Positions 25,656 to 35,982 of a stretch of DNA of 64,000 nucleotides are shown in pieces. Every line of letters begins with the position of its first letter. Within the stretch, counting starts at the first letter, position 1. This DNA is from JAXDMK01 sp963790325 (GTDB lineage: Bacteria > Actinomycetota > Acidimicrobiia > Acidimicrobiales > AC-14), in assembly GCA_963790325.1 (NCBI GenBank), contig CAWBNY010000002.1, positions 496,001 through 560,000 of the forward strand, in the 5' to 3' direction. Made by a program: the position numbers and the translations under genes. A model generated the notes under the pieces. The model saw nothing but the letters and a program-made list of their open reading frames with translations. It was not told the origin of the DNA and did no database searches.

Positions 25656-25895
25656 CCTGGCGAGTCTTCCTGACCGACTAGTCCCAGCCGGACCTCGACG
25701 CGCTGACGCCCGCCGATCGCGCGGTGATCCCGACGAGCTCTTCGCCTGGGTATCGCACGGTCCACCTCGCACGAGACGCCAAGTCGTCGCCGGCGTCCAG
25801 CTGTTCGAGGATCAGTTGCCGACGGGGATCAGCGTCACTGCTTCGTCGACAAGCAGGTTCCCTACGTCGGGGTCGTCCGTATCCGGAGCCGCTGA
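25652..25895 (+). pseudogene. RelE/ParE-like toxin remnant
   Basis: About 80 codons recoverable by joining frames: VTWRVFLTD, in-frame TAG at 25679-25681, SQPDLDALTPADRAV, then a shifted frame with DELFAWVSHGPPRTRRQVVA and GVQLFEDQLPTGISVT, then a second shift to CFVDKQVPYVGVVRIRSR and the TGA at 25893-25895. The ending (EDQLPTG, VDKQVPYVGVVRIR) has the strand pattern of RelE/ParE-superfamily toxins. One nonsense and two frameshift lesions make it inactive. Confidence 0.65.
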
Positions 25896-26048
25896 CTCCC
25901 CTCGCCCCAGTAGCCCACAACCGCGTCGTCGTGACGGCGGTCCCCGGCGCCCTCAACACCGGCTCGTGGACGGTGCCGCGACCGCCCACAACGCGCGCCC
26001 AAGATCCCGGGGATGGCCCCGCCCTACCTATCCGAAATTGACGGCACC

Positions 26049-26108
26049 GGGCGTTCATCGAGCAGCTTCGCCACGCACATCGCCCCGATCTCGTGGTTTC
26101 GCACTTGC
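26049..26108 (+). repeat. 60-bp dispersed repeat, copy 2
   Basis: Matches 9981-10040 at 54 of 60 positions. It lies 150 bp past the toxin remnant, in a stretch (25896-26143) that otherwise holds nothing recognisable. Confidence 0.6.
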
Positions 26109-26143
26109 CCCCCGCTCGACGTGGCCGAACTCCACCGCCCCGC

Positions 26144-26347
26144 TTACGTCCCCGGGGGCTCCTCGCCGCCGCCGCCGCCGATGAGGCCCTTGGCCTTGGT
26201 GACGGCCGTGTCGACCTTGTCGTCGTGGCCGTCGACGCGGTCTCTGGCCACGTCGGCGACCTTGTCGATCGCGTCCTCGACCTTGTCGTCGTGCTCCTTG
26301 GCCAGGTCCTTGGCCTTGCCGGCCAGATCGCCGAGGTCCGTGGGCAC
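26144..26347 (-). CDS. MT0933-like antitoxin-family protein
   Basis: 67-aa charged helical protein: PTDLGDLAGKAKDLAKEHDD, KVEDAIDKVADVARDRVDGH, DDKVDTAVTKAKGLIGGGGG. The repeating KV-D/K-A pattern is that of the small actinobacterial MT0933-like antitoxin family (Rv0909-type). The GTG start at 26347 shares its first base with the TAG stop of the preceding membrane protein gene, with AGGAGG just upstream, so the genes are coupled. No toxin gene accompanies it, so a structural or stress role is as likely as antitoxin activity. Confidence 0.65.
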   Translation of the reverse strand: MPTDLGDLAGKAKDLAKEHDDKVEDAIDKVADVARDRVDGHDDKVDTAVTKAKGLIGGGGGEEPPGT

Positions 26348-27006
26348 TACCTCCTGGTGGGGTACGGGTACGGGGGCACCGTGTAGTCGGGGGGGATCGT
26401 GATTCGGGGCCGGGTCGTCGACGGCGGGGTGATCGGTGGGGACGTGGTGGGCGACGACGTTGCCGGCGGGGACGTGGTGGGCGACGTCGTCGCCGGTGGC
26501 GAGGAAGTGGTCGGGGGGGTGGCGGGCGTGGTGTTGCTGACGCCGGAGGGCGCGGTGGTCTCGGTGGGGGCCGACGAGCCGGACGGAGTGGTCGGGTCGG
26601 TGGCGTCGGTCCCGCCGCCTCCGCCCTCCCCGCCGCCGCTCAGGGAAGGCGTGGGGCGCCTGGTGATGGGGGTCGCCGGCGGCTGAGACGAGGTCGTGGT
26701 CGACGCTTTTCGGGTGGTGGTGGTCCGGCCCACGCGGGTGGTGGTGGTCTCGCGGGTGGTGGGGACGGCCGACACCTGGCTGGCGGCATCGAGGTTGGTG
26801 TCGCCGCCGCCACCATCTCCGACGCTCACCTCCACCATGAGCACCACCAGCGACAGCGCGCCCAGGACGTAGAGCACGGAGTTGACCCGGTAGGCGTTGG
26901 GCATCAGCTCCCAGCGGGCCTTCAGCTGCCACCAGCGGGGCGTGTAGCGGTCGTAGCCCTCCGAGTCGGGTTGCCGGTACCAGAAGTCCTCGGGGTTCAT
27001 GGCCAT
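26347..27006 (-). CDS. Thr-rich single-pass membrane protein, paralogue 2
   Basis: 219 aa. The cytoplasmic N-terminus (EDFWYRQPDSEGYDRYTPRW) leads to one helix (VLYVLGALSLVVLMVEVSV), then a long low-complexity Thr/Ser/Pro tail (about residues 75-219). The segment RVNSVLYVLGALSL, with SQVSAVPTT after it, is homologous to RVNVALYALTALSL, with SQVPVTSTT, in the gene just upstream (27011-27520). Only 4 bp separate them, so the pair looks like a tandem duplication. Probably cell-surface or wall-spanning; the Thr tail could be glycosylated. No functional family recognised. Confidence 0.75.
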   Translation of the reverse strand: MAMNPEDFWYRQPDSEGYDRYTPRWWQLKARWELMPNAYRVNSVLYVLGALSLVVLMVEVSVGDGGGGDTNLDAASQVSAVPTTRETTTTRVGRTTTTRKASTTTSSQPPATPITRRPTPSLSGGGEGGGGGTDATDPTTPSGSSAPTETTAPSGVSNTTPATPPTTSSPPATTSPTTSPPATSSPTTSPPITPPSTTRPRITIPPDYTVPPYPYPTRR

Positions 27007-27010
27007 GGTG

Positions 27011-27520
27011 CTAGGAGGCGGCGGGCGTCGAGGTGGTGGTCTGCTCGCTCGGCGCCGTGGTGGTGGTCTCGTCTACCGGTGTCGACGTGGTGGTGGTCTC
27101 CTCGACCGGGATCGTCGTGGTCGTCTCCTCCACCGGTGCCTCGGTCGTGGTGGTGGTCTCCTCCGGCTCCGGCTCCGGCTCGGGCTCGGGCTCCGGCTCG
27201 GGGTCGGTGACGACCGTGCGCCGGGTGGTCACCGTGACCGACCGGGTGGTGGTGGTCGTCGAGGTGGAGGTGGTGGTCGACGCCGGGGGGGCGGTGGTCA
27301 CCGGGACCGACGACGTGGTGGAGGTGACCGGCACCTGGCTCGCCAAATCGACGTTGGGGGCGGTGTCATCGCCCGCGACGAGCTCGAACACCAGGGCGAT
27401 CAGCGAGAGGGCGGTGAGGGCGTAGAGGGCGACGTTGACCCGCCACGGCTTGGCCAGGTGGTTCCAGCGGGTCGCCAGACCCTGGAGCCCGCCGGGTCCC
27501 TGCGCCGGGTTGCTCGCCAA
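27011..27520 (-). CDS. Thr-rich single-pass membrane protein, paralogue 1
   Basis: 169 aa: an N-terminal cytoplasmic part (MASNPAQGPGGLQGLATRWN), a membrane helix (NVALYALTALSLIALVFELV) and a Thr/Val/Glu tail with runs such as TTTSTSTTTTTRS and an EPEPEPEP stretch. Paralogue of the next gene downstream. The repetitive codons make the tail prone to slippage. Divergent from glgX (start 27574) across a 53-bp gap. First gene of a three-gene unit ending with the MT0933-like protein. Confidence 0.78.
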   Translation of the reverse strand: MASNPAQGPGGLQGLATRWNHLAKPWRVNVALYALTALSLIALVFELVAGDDTAPNVDLASQVPVTSTTSSVPVTTAPPASTTTSTSTTTTTRSVTVTTRRTVVTDPEPEPEPEPEPEPEETTTTTEAPVEETTTTIPVEETTTTSTPVDETTTTAPSEQTTTSTPAAS

Positions 27521-27573
27521 GAATCGTCCCCTCCCCGTGCGGTTGCGGTGCCCAGTGGGCTTAGCTACCCGTC

Positions 27574-29721
<2,148 letters not shown>

Positions 29722-30200
29722 TCGGCGGCCTCGACGGCCGTGTCCACCCGGTGGATGACGTCGACCGGCCGACCCCCTTTGGACAGCTCCCACGTGCCGA
29801 TGCCGATGGCGGGTCGTCCGAGGCGGAGGGCGAAGGCGATCTCGGAAAGGGTCCCGAACTCGCCCCCGATCGCGATCACCACGTCGGCCGTCCGGACCAC
29901 GAGGAGGTTGCGGGCCTCGCCCAAACCGGTGGCGATGGCCACGTCAACGTAGGGGTTGGCATGGCTTCGGTCGTCCCCGGGGAGGATACCGACGGTGCGT
30001 CCCCCGGCCTGGCGGGCGCCCCGGCACACTGCCTCCATGACCCCGCCCAGCCCGCCGCAGACGACGACCGCACCCCGCGCTGCCAGCTCCCGGCCGAGGT
30101 CCTCGGCCACGGCCAGATCGGTGGGACCGGCCTCACCGCCTCCGACCACGGCCACGTGGGGCGGGAAGGGGGCGGTCACGGGGGGAGGCTACCGGCCGGC

Positions 30201-31373
30201 ATGCTCGGGATACCGATGAGTCGTGCGCGGACTCGGGTCGCCGCCGCCATGGGGTTGGCCGCGGTCGGTCTGGGCGTCGGGCTCCTCGCGCCGCTCGAGG
30301 AGCCGGTGACCGACACCCCGCTCGCCGCCCTCGGCCGGGCCACGACCACGACGACCACCACCACCACGACCACCACGACGGTCCCCGCGCCGGCCAACAT
30401 CTACGCCGCCACCCTCGGACCGGCGCTCCCGCCGGGTGTGGCCGACGTCCCGGTGCGCGTCTACGTCCCCAACACCGGCAACGCCACGGTGAGCGTGATC
30501 GACCCGGCCACCTTCGCCGTCGTCGACCGCTTCCCGGTGGGAAAGGTGCCCCACCACGTCACCCCGTCGTGGGACCTCAGCCGGCTGTACGTCAACAACA
30601 CCGAGGGGAACTCGATCACCGTGGTCGATCCGCGGTCGGGCCGGCCGGTGGAGACGCTGCCGATCGAGGACCCGTACAACCTGTACTTCACGCCCGACGG
30701 GTCGAAGGCGATCGTGGTCGCCGAGCGGCTGCAGCGGCTGGACTTCTACGACGCCGCCTCCTGGCAGCCGCTCGGGAGCGTGCCGATCCCGTGGCCGGGG
30801 GTCGACCACGGGGACTTCACCGCCGACGGGCGGTGGTTCCTGGTCAGCACCGAGTTCAGCGGGAAGGTGGTGAAGGTCGACACCGAGGCGATGGCGGTGG
30901 CGGCCCACCTGACCGTCGGCGGTTTGCCGATCGACGTCAAGCTGGCCCCGGACGGGTCGGTCGCCTACGTCACCAACCAGGGCCGGCACGGGGTGTCGAT
31001 CGTCGACCCGGTGTCGATGACCGAGGTCGGGTTCCTCGCCACCGGCCAGGGTGCCCACGGGCTCAACCTCAGCCGGGACGCCCGGTCGCTGTACGTGAGC
31101 AACCGCCTCGGCGCCAGCATCACCGTCATCGACCTGGCCAGCCGCACGGTGGTGGCCACCTGGGAGGTCGGCGGGAGCCCGGACATGCTGCAGGTGTCGG
31201 CCGACGGCAGCCAGCTGTGGGCGTCGAACCGCTACCACGGGAGCGTCTCGGTGATCGACACGAGGTCGGGCGAGGTGCTGCACACCATCGCCACCGGACC
31301 CGGCGCCCACGGGCTCACGCTGTTCCCCCAGCCCGGCAACCACTCCATCGGCCACAACGGGGTGTACCGCTGA
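30201..31373 (+). CDS. Secreted YncE-like beta-propeller protein
   Basis: 390 aa. An N-terminal signal or anchor segment (VAAAMGLAAVGLGVGLLAPL) is followed by an uninterrupted Thr run (about 13 residues), then a seven-bladed propeller with repeats of the YVTN type: VYVPNTGNATVSVIDPATF, LYVNNTEGNSITVVDPRSG, AYVTNQGRHGVSIVDPVSM, LYVSNRLGASITVIDLASR and LWASNRYHGSVSVIDTRSG. Such proteins are extracytoplasmic, bind ligands or pyrroles, or are surface adhesins. ATG 30201 is used; ATG 30216 is the alternative. The Thr linker resembles the neighbouring Thr-rich proteins. Confidence 0.85.
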   Translation: MLGIPMSRARTRVAAAMGLAAVGLGVGLLAPLEEPVTDTPLAALGRATTTTTTTTTTTTTVPAPANIYAATLGPALPPGVADVPVRVYVPNTGNATVSVIDPATFAVVDRFPVGKVPHHVTPSWDLSRLYVNNTEGNSITVVDPRSGRPVETLPIEDPYNLYFTPDGSKAIVVAERLQRLDFYDAASWQPLGSVPIPWPGVDHGDFTADGRWFLVSTEFSGKVVKVDTEAMAVAAHLTVGGLPIDVKLAPDGSVAYVTNQGRHGVSIVDPVSMTEVGFLATGQGAHGLNLSRDARSLYVSNRLGASITVIDLASRTVVATWEVGGSPDMLQVSADGSQLWASNRYHGSVSVIDTRSGEVLHTIATGPGAHGLTLFPQPGNHSIGHNGVYR

Positions 31374-31412
31374 CCTGAACCCTGTGGATAACTGGCCTAG
31401 GGTGCACCCTTC

Positions 31413-32540
31413 ATGGGGGGACGTCGGTTGGCGCGGGTGCTCGGCGCGGCGCTCGCCCTGGCGCTGTCGGCGCCGACCAGCGCGGGCGCGGCTCCCGAGG
31501 ACGACCTGGCCGACGCCCAACGGCGGGCCAACGCGGCCGCCCGCCAGCTGTCCGACGCGGAGACGGCCCTGGCCGAGGCGGAGGACGCCGTCGCCCACCT
31601 CCAGGGTCGGGTGGCCACCATCGACACCCGAGTGGGGGCCACCCGCCAGCAGGTCTCGCAGCTGGCGATCTGGCTGTATGTCGGAGGGACCTCGCCCATC
31701 GTCCGCATACTGCGCATGGCCGACGCCAACGACGTGATCCGGGCCCAGCAGTACAGCCACGTGATCGCCGGCGGCTCCACCGACGCCCTCCACCAGTTCC
31801 GGGCCGACCGGGAGGACCTCACCCGGGAGCAGGCCCGGCTGGAGAAGGAGCAGGAGGCGCACGCCGAGTCGCTGGAGAACCTCCGTGCCCGGCGGGACGA
31901 TGCCATCGCCGAGATCGACCGGCTGAGCGAGGTGGTGGCGGAGGCGGCCGCGGCCCGGGAGGCGCAACGGCGGGCGACGGAGGCAGCGGAGGCCGCAGCC
32001 GTCGCGGATCGAGCCCGAACCGCGTCTCCTTCCGCCCCCGCGCCGTTGACCGCGGCGCCGGCGCCGGCGGGGACGTCCGGACCGACCGCCGCCTCCTCCA
32101 CCGTCCCACCGACGACGGTGCCCGACCCGCCGGAGGTGGAGGTCGACGCCGACGCCGACTGGATCTGCCCCGTCCAGGGCCCCTTGGCCTTCAGCGACGA
32201 CTACGGAGCCCCCCGCGGCGGGGGGTACACCCATCAGGGCAACGACATCCTCTCCCCCCGGGGGACGCCGGTGGTGGCCAGCGTCGACGGCGTCGTCCGC
32301 CATCGGAGCGGCGCCATCAGCGGCCTCGCCTACTACCTCGACGGCGACGACGGCAACGAGTACTTCGGCGCCCACCTCGACTCGTTCGGCGAGAGCGGAC
32401 GGGTCACCGCCGGCACCATCGTGGGTCGGGTCGGCAACACCGGCGACGCGGCCAGCACCGCCCCCCACCTCCACTTCGAGATCCACCCCGGTGGCAGCGG
32501 CTACGAGAACCCCTACCCGACGCTCGTGAAGTACTGCTGA
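31413..32540 (+). CDS. M23-family peptidoglycan endopeptidase with coiled coil
   Basis: 375-aa secreted cell-wall hydrolase. Signal peptide: RLARVLGAALALALSAPTSAG. A long coiled coil (about residues 27-190, EDDLADAQRRANAAARQLSD onward) is followed by a Pro/Ala/Thr linker and a C-terminal LytM/M23 domain with both zinc motifs, GGGYTHQGNDILSP (HxxxD) and TAPHLHFEIHPGGS (HxH). This matches the EnvC/NlpD-like layout, where the coiled coil regulates or localises the peptidase. Converges with the NlpC/P60 gene (1 bp between stops), itself a coiled-coil wall hydrolase. Confidence 0.93.
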   Translation: MGGRRLARVLGAALALALSAPTSAGAAPEDDLADAQRRANAAARQLSDAETALAEAEDAVAHLQGRVATIDTRVGATRQQVSQLAIWLYVGGTSPIVRILRMADANDVIRAQQYSHVIAGGSTDALHQFRADREDLTREQARLEKEQEAHAESLENLRARRDDAIAEIDRLSEVVAEAAAAREAQRRATEAAEAAAVADRARTASPSAPAPLTAAPAPAGTSGPTAASSTVPPTTVPDPPEVEVDADADWICPVQGPLAFSDDYGAPRGGGYTHQGNDILSPRGTPVVASVDGVVRHRSGAISGLAYYLDGDDGNEYFGAHLDSFGESGRVTAGTIVGRVGNTGDAASTAPHLHFEIHPGGSGYENPYPTLVKYC

Positions 32541-32541
32541 C

Positions 32542-33642
32542 TCAGCCCGGTCGGCCGGCCCCCACGAGGTCGCCCGAGCGCCAGCCGCGGATGCGGATAG
32601 GCGTGCCGGTGGTGGACGCCTCGATCATCTCGCCGTTGCCGATGTACATGGCGACGTGGTGGATGCCTTCCACCGAATCGCCGAAGAAGAGCAGGTCACC
32701 GGGGATGACCTCGTCGACCGAGACCCGGGTGCTCTCGTACCACTGGATGTCGGCCGCGTGGGACAGGCTCACGCCGGCCGCGGCCCAGGCGTCCTGGGTG
32801 AGGCCGGAGCAGTCGAACGAGTCGGGTCCCGAGCCTCCGTACACGTAGGGTTTGCCCAGGTGGGTCATGGCCCGGTCGACGGCCACGCCGCCCAGCCCCG
32901 ACGAGGGCAGGATGCGGGTGGCGGGCAGCGCCTCCTCGCCCGACACTCGGATGGCGGCCGGGGGGATCACCGCCGCCAGGCGTCGCTGGGCCACGTCCTC
33001 CGCCTCCCGGCGGGCGGCTTCCTCGGCGACCAACGAGGAGATGTCGCCCTCCACCGAGGCCAGCAACGCCAGCTGGGCGGCCTCCGCCTCCTCCGCCTCG
33101 GAGTTGGCCGCCGCCGCCTCCGCGGCCGCGGCCCGGGCCGCCTTGCGCTCGCCATCGAGCTCGGCTCGGCGCAGGGACAGGTCCTCCTTGGCCGACCGCA
33201 GCTCCCCGATGACGGAGCGCTGGTCGGCGGCGGTGACCCGCAGGTACTGATGGCGGACGATGGTCTCGTTGGCCTTCCCGCTGCGGGCCATCGTGCTCAG
33301 CAGCGACATGCTCCCGCCGTGCATGTAAGCCGACACCGCGGCTGCGGCCAGCCGCTTCTTGACCTCGGCCAGGCGGTCGTCGGAGCGGGCCACCTCGGCC
33401 TCGGTCTGGGCCACGTCGGCCTCCACCTCGGACACCTTCAGGCGGGCCCGGTTGTAGCGCTCGGCCATGATGCTGACCTGCTCGCCCTGGGCCTCTAGCT
33501 GGTCCTGGAGACGAGCGGCCTCGGCCCGCTTGTCGTCGATGGGCGCCGCCCACGCCAAAGGCTGCCCCAGCGCGGGGAGCAGCAATGTGAACCCGACGAA
33601 AACGCCGAGCAGCCGTCGGTGACGTGGGGTCATCAGCCTCAC
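32542..33642 (-). CDS. NlpC/P60 peptidoglycan endopeptidase with coiled coil (RipA-like)
   Basis: 366-aa secreted protein. Signal peptide: RRLLGVFVGFTLLLPALGQP to LAWAAP. The coiled-coil region is at about 35-230 (DDKRAEAARLQDQLEAQGEQ onward), and a C-terminal NlpC/P60 domain carries the catalytic Cys in DSFDCSGLTQDAW, the His in GIHHVAMYIGNG and a polar third residue near EASTTGTP. RipA/PcsB-type enzymes of this architecture split septal peptidoglycan between daughter cells and are kept inactive by the coiled coil. Divergent from fumC. Confidence 0.93.
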   Translation of the reverse strand: MRLMTPRHRRLLGVFVGFTLLLPALGQPLAWAAPIDDKRAEAARLQDQLEAQGEQVSIMAERYNRARLKVSEVEADVAQTEAEVARSDDRLAEVKKRLAAAAVSAYMHGGSMSLLSTMARSGKANETIVRHQYLRVTAADQRSVIGELRSAKEDLSLRRAELDGERKAARAAAAEAAAANSEAEEAEAAQLALLASVEGDISSLVAEEAARREAEDVAQRRLAAVIPPAAIRVSGEEALPATRILPSSGLGGVAVDRAMTHLGKPYVYGGSGPDSFDCSGLTQDAWAAAGVSLSHAADIQWYESTRVSVDEVIPGDLLFFGDSVEGIHHVAMYIGNGEMIEASTTGTPIRIRGWRSGDLVGAGRPG

Positions 33643-33661
33643 TTACGCCGGGGGGGTCCTC

Positions 33662-33675
33662 GGTTCCGGGGAACC
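33662..33675. promoter_or_regulatory. Palindrome between divergent wall-hydrolase and fumC genes
   Basis: GGTTCC-GG-GGAACC is a perfect inverted repeat in the 71-bp gap. It is close to the NlpC/P60 start (33642) and upstream of fumC (33714). A second imperfect hairpin (GGGGG and CCCCC arms, about 33691-33710) lies next to the fumC start. Regulator unknown. Confidence 0.35.
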
Positions 33676-33713
33676 CTAACCTGGGCCACGGGGGGGTGCA
33701 ACAATCCCCCTCT

Positions 33714-35093
33714 ATGGCCTCCCGGCGGGAACACGACTCCATGGGCGAGGTCGACGTGCCCGCCGAGGCCCGGTGGGGGGCGTCCACCCAGCGGGCGGTC
33801 GAGAACTTTCCCATCTCCGGCCAGCCCATCGGTCGGGAGCTGATCGGGGCCCTGGGCCGGATCAAGGAGGCATCGGCCCTGGTCAACGCCGCCCTCGGGG
33901 TCCTGCCGGGGGACGTGGCCGATGCCGTCGCCGCCGCCGCCCGGGAGGTGGCGGCAGGGGACTGGGATGCCCACTTCCCGGTCGACGTCTTTCAGACCGG
34001 GTCCGGCACCTCGTCCAACATGAACGCCAACGAGGTCATCGCGGGGCTGGCCACCGAGCGCCTCGGACGGCCGGTGCACCCCAACGACCACGTCAACGCG
34101 TCCCAGTCGTCGAACGACGTCTTCCCGTCGGCGGTCCACCTGGCGGCCGTCACCGCGGTGGCCACCGACCTGGTCCCGGCCCTGCGCCACCTGGCCGACG
34201 TCCTCCGCCGGCGCCAGGCCGACCTCGCCGGCGTCGTCAAGGCCGGCCGCACCCACCTGATGGACGCCACCCCCGTCACCCTCGGCCAGGAGCTCGGCGG
34301 GTACGCCACCGCGGTGGAGCACGGCATCGAGCGGCTGGAGGGGTCGCTCCCCCGCCTGGGCGAGCTGGCTCTGGGCGGCACCGCGGTGGGCACCGGCATC
34401 AACGCCCCGCCCGGATTCGGAACGGGGGTCGTGGGCCGGCTGGCCGAGTCGACCGGCCTGCCCCTGCGGGAGGCCCGTGACCACTTCGAGGCCCAGGGGG
34501 GACGGGACGCCCTGGTGGAGACGTCGGGGATGCTGCGCACGGTGGCCGTGTCACTGGTCAAGATGGCCAACGACCTGCGGTGGATGTCGAGCGGTCCGGC
34601 TGCGGGCCTGGGCGAGGTCCACCTTCCCGACCTCCAACCGGGGAGCTCGATCATGCCCGGCAAGGTCAACCCGGTCATCCCCGAGGTGGTGGTGCAGGTG
34701 GCGGCCCAGGTCATCGGCAACGACGCCGCGGTGGCCTTCGCCGGCACCACCGGCTCGTTCGAGCTCAACGTGACCGTGCCCGTGATGGCCCGCAACCTGC
34801 TGGAGTCGATCCGGCTGCTGGCCGCCGCCGCCCGGGCCCTGGCCGACCGCTGCCTGGCCGGACTCCGAGCCGACGAGGCCCGCTGCCGGCGCTACGCCGA
34901 GTCGTCCCCCGCCCTGGCCACCGCCCTCGTCCCCCACCTCGGCTACGAGCAGGCGGCCGAGGTCGTCCGCCAGGCCCTGGCCCAAGGCCGCACCCTCCGG
35001 GAGATCGTCCTCGAGGAGGGCCTCATGGCCGCCGCCGACGTCGACCGCGTCCTCGACGTCGACGCCATGACCAGGGGCGGAATCGCCCGCTGA
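33714..35093 (+). CDS. fumC: Fumarate hydratase, class II
   Basis: 459-aa iron-independent fumarase of the TCA cycle (fumarate to L-malate). Family hallmarks in order: DSMGEVDVPAEARWGASTQR near the N-terminus, TGSGTSSNMNANEVIA, HPNDHVNASQSSNDVFP, KAGRTHLMDATPVTLGQE and the fumarase/aspartase signature PGSSIMPGKVNPVIPE (catalytic Ser loop). ATG 33714 gives the usual MxxxxDSMGEV start, preferred over longer in-frame extensions and over ATG 33741. Stands alone, divergent from the wall hydrolase. Confidence 0.96.
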   Translation: MASRREHDSMGEVDVPAEARWGASTQRAVENFPISGQPIGRELIGALGRIKEASALVNAALGVLPGDVADAVAAAAREVAAGDWDAHFPVDVFQTGSGTSSNMNANEVIAGLATERLGRPVHPNDHVNASQSSNDVFPSAVHLAAVTAVATDLVPALRHLADVLRRRQADLAGVVKAGRTHLMDATPVTLGQELGGYATAVEHGIERLEGSLPRLGELALGGTAVGTGINAPPGFGTGVVGRLAESTGLPLREARDHFEAQGGRDALVETSGMLRTVAVSLVKMANDLRWMSSGPAAGLGEVHLPDLQPGSSIMPGKVNPVIPEVVVQVAAQVIGNDAAVAFAGTTGSFELNVTVPVMARNLLESIRLLAAAARALADRCLAGLRADEARCRRYAESSPALATALVPHLGYEQAAEVVRQALAQGRTLREIVLEEGLMAAADVDRVLDVDAMTRGGIAR

Positions 35094-35200
35094 CCTGCGG
35101 TTCTCCCCGCCTGGGGCCGGGTTGTGCACAGCCTTTCAGGTCTTGTGCTCCACAGGCCGGAGGGGCGAAGGTGGGCGGGTCAGGAAGGGAGGCACGAGGC

Positions 35201-35401
35201 ATGCAGGTGGAGGCGGCCAAGCTGGCTTCGGAGCTTCGGCGGCGCCGGGTCGGTCCCCGCTCGATGGTCGACGCCCTGGAGGCGGTCGACCGCTCGACGT
35301 GGGTGCTGGGCGAGCTCCGCAACGCTCCGACCTCCATCCTCGTCCTCGCCGCCCTCTCCCTCACGAGCGACCCCGCCGCCGAGGCCCGCCGTCTGGCTTA
35401 G
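35201..35401 (+). CDS. Small hypothetical protein, 66 aa
   Basis: MQVEAAKLASELRRRRVGPR, continuing SMVDALEAVDRSTWVLGELR. The start at 35201 follows AAGGGAGG at a workable distance. Charged N-terminus, hydrophobic C-terminal half (TSILVLAALSLTSD). Not recognised; could be a short regulatory or DNA-binding peptide. The interval 35094-35200 shows only a TTGTGCACA-like motif near 35122. Confidence 0.5.
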   Translation: MQVEAAKLASELRRRRVGPRSMVDALEAVDRSTWVLGELRNAPTSILVLAALSLTSDPAAEARRLA

Positions 35402-35421
35402 GTGCCCTACCCCTCTGGCCC

Positions 35422-35919
35422 TCAGCCGGCGCGGGCCGGCAGCGGGGCGCCCTGGAACGGCCCCGGGTCGCGGGGATCGGGGAGGCGAGGCCGGGTCCAT
35501 CCCACCTGGCGGGACAGCTCGACGGTGAGCGCCCGCCAGGCCATCGGGTCCCATCCCTCGACCGCGTTGACCACGGTGCCGTCGATGCCGAGGTGGACGA
35601 TGGCGGGCAGCGTCGTCAGCCCGAACCCCTTGACCGCCTTGAGCTCGGGGTCGACGAACACCAGGTCGTGGTCGGCCGCCTTGGGCCCGAGGAGCCGGCG
35701 GGCGTCGCCCGAGTCGCCGGCGACCAACCAGGCCACCCGGCAGTCGGCCTGCTCGTAGTCGTAGAGCACCCGCTTGGCGGTGGGGACGATCCACTCGCTC
35801 TGGTTCCGGGTGCCGATGGCCACGAAGAGCAGGTGGAAGGTGGTGAGCCATTCCCGGACCGAGTGGGCGCGGCCGGTGAGCGAGGTGAGCACGAGGGTCG
35901 GGGGCGGGTCGGTGGCCAC
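35422..35919 (-). CDS. Thioredoxin-fold/redoxin-like protein without CxxC
   Basis: 165 aa. A peroxiredoxin/TlpA-like fold is suggested by LTTFHLLFVAIGTRNQSEW, WLVAGDSGDARRLLGPKAAD, HDLVFVDPELKAVKGFGL and the cis-Pro loop LTTLPAIVHLGIDGTVVNAV. The N-terminal CxxC or peroxidatic Cys is absent; the only Cys (ADCRVAW) is not at the active position. It is probably a non-catalytic thioredoxin-fold protein or one with a different chemistry. GTG start at 35919. Divergent from the DUF2269 gene. Confidence 0.65.
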   Translation of the reverse strand: MATDPPPTLVLTSLTGRAHSVREWLTTFHLLFVAIGTRNQSEWIVPTAKRVLYDYEQADCRVAWLVAGDSGDARRLLGPKAADHDLVFVDPELKAVKGFGLTTLPAIVHLGIDGTVVNAVEGWDPMAWRALTVELSRQVGWTRPRLPDPRDPGPFQGAPLPARAG

Positions 35920-35982
35920 GGCGGGACGGTACCCCAGCTATCTTCGGCGCAGCGAGCCAGGACGAGAGGCAGAGGGGGACCT

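Noticed and set aside
26144..26932. 262-aa frame through the Thr-rich gene as one protein
   Set aside because: Only its last 67 codons look coding (MT0933-like); the upstream part is a shadow of the membrane protein gene.
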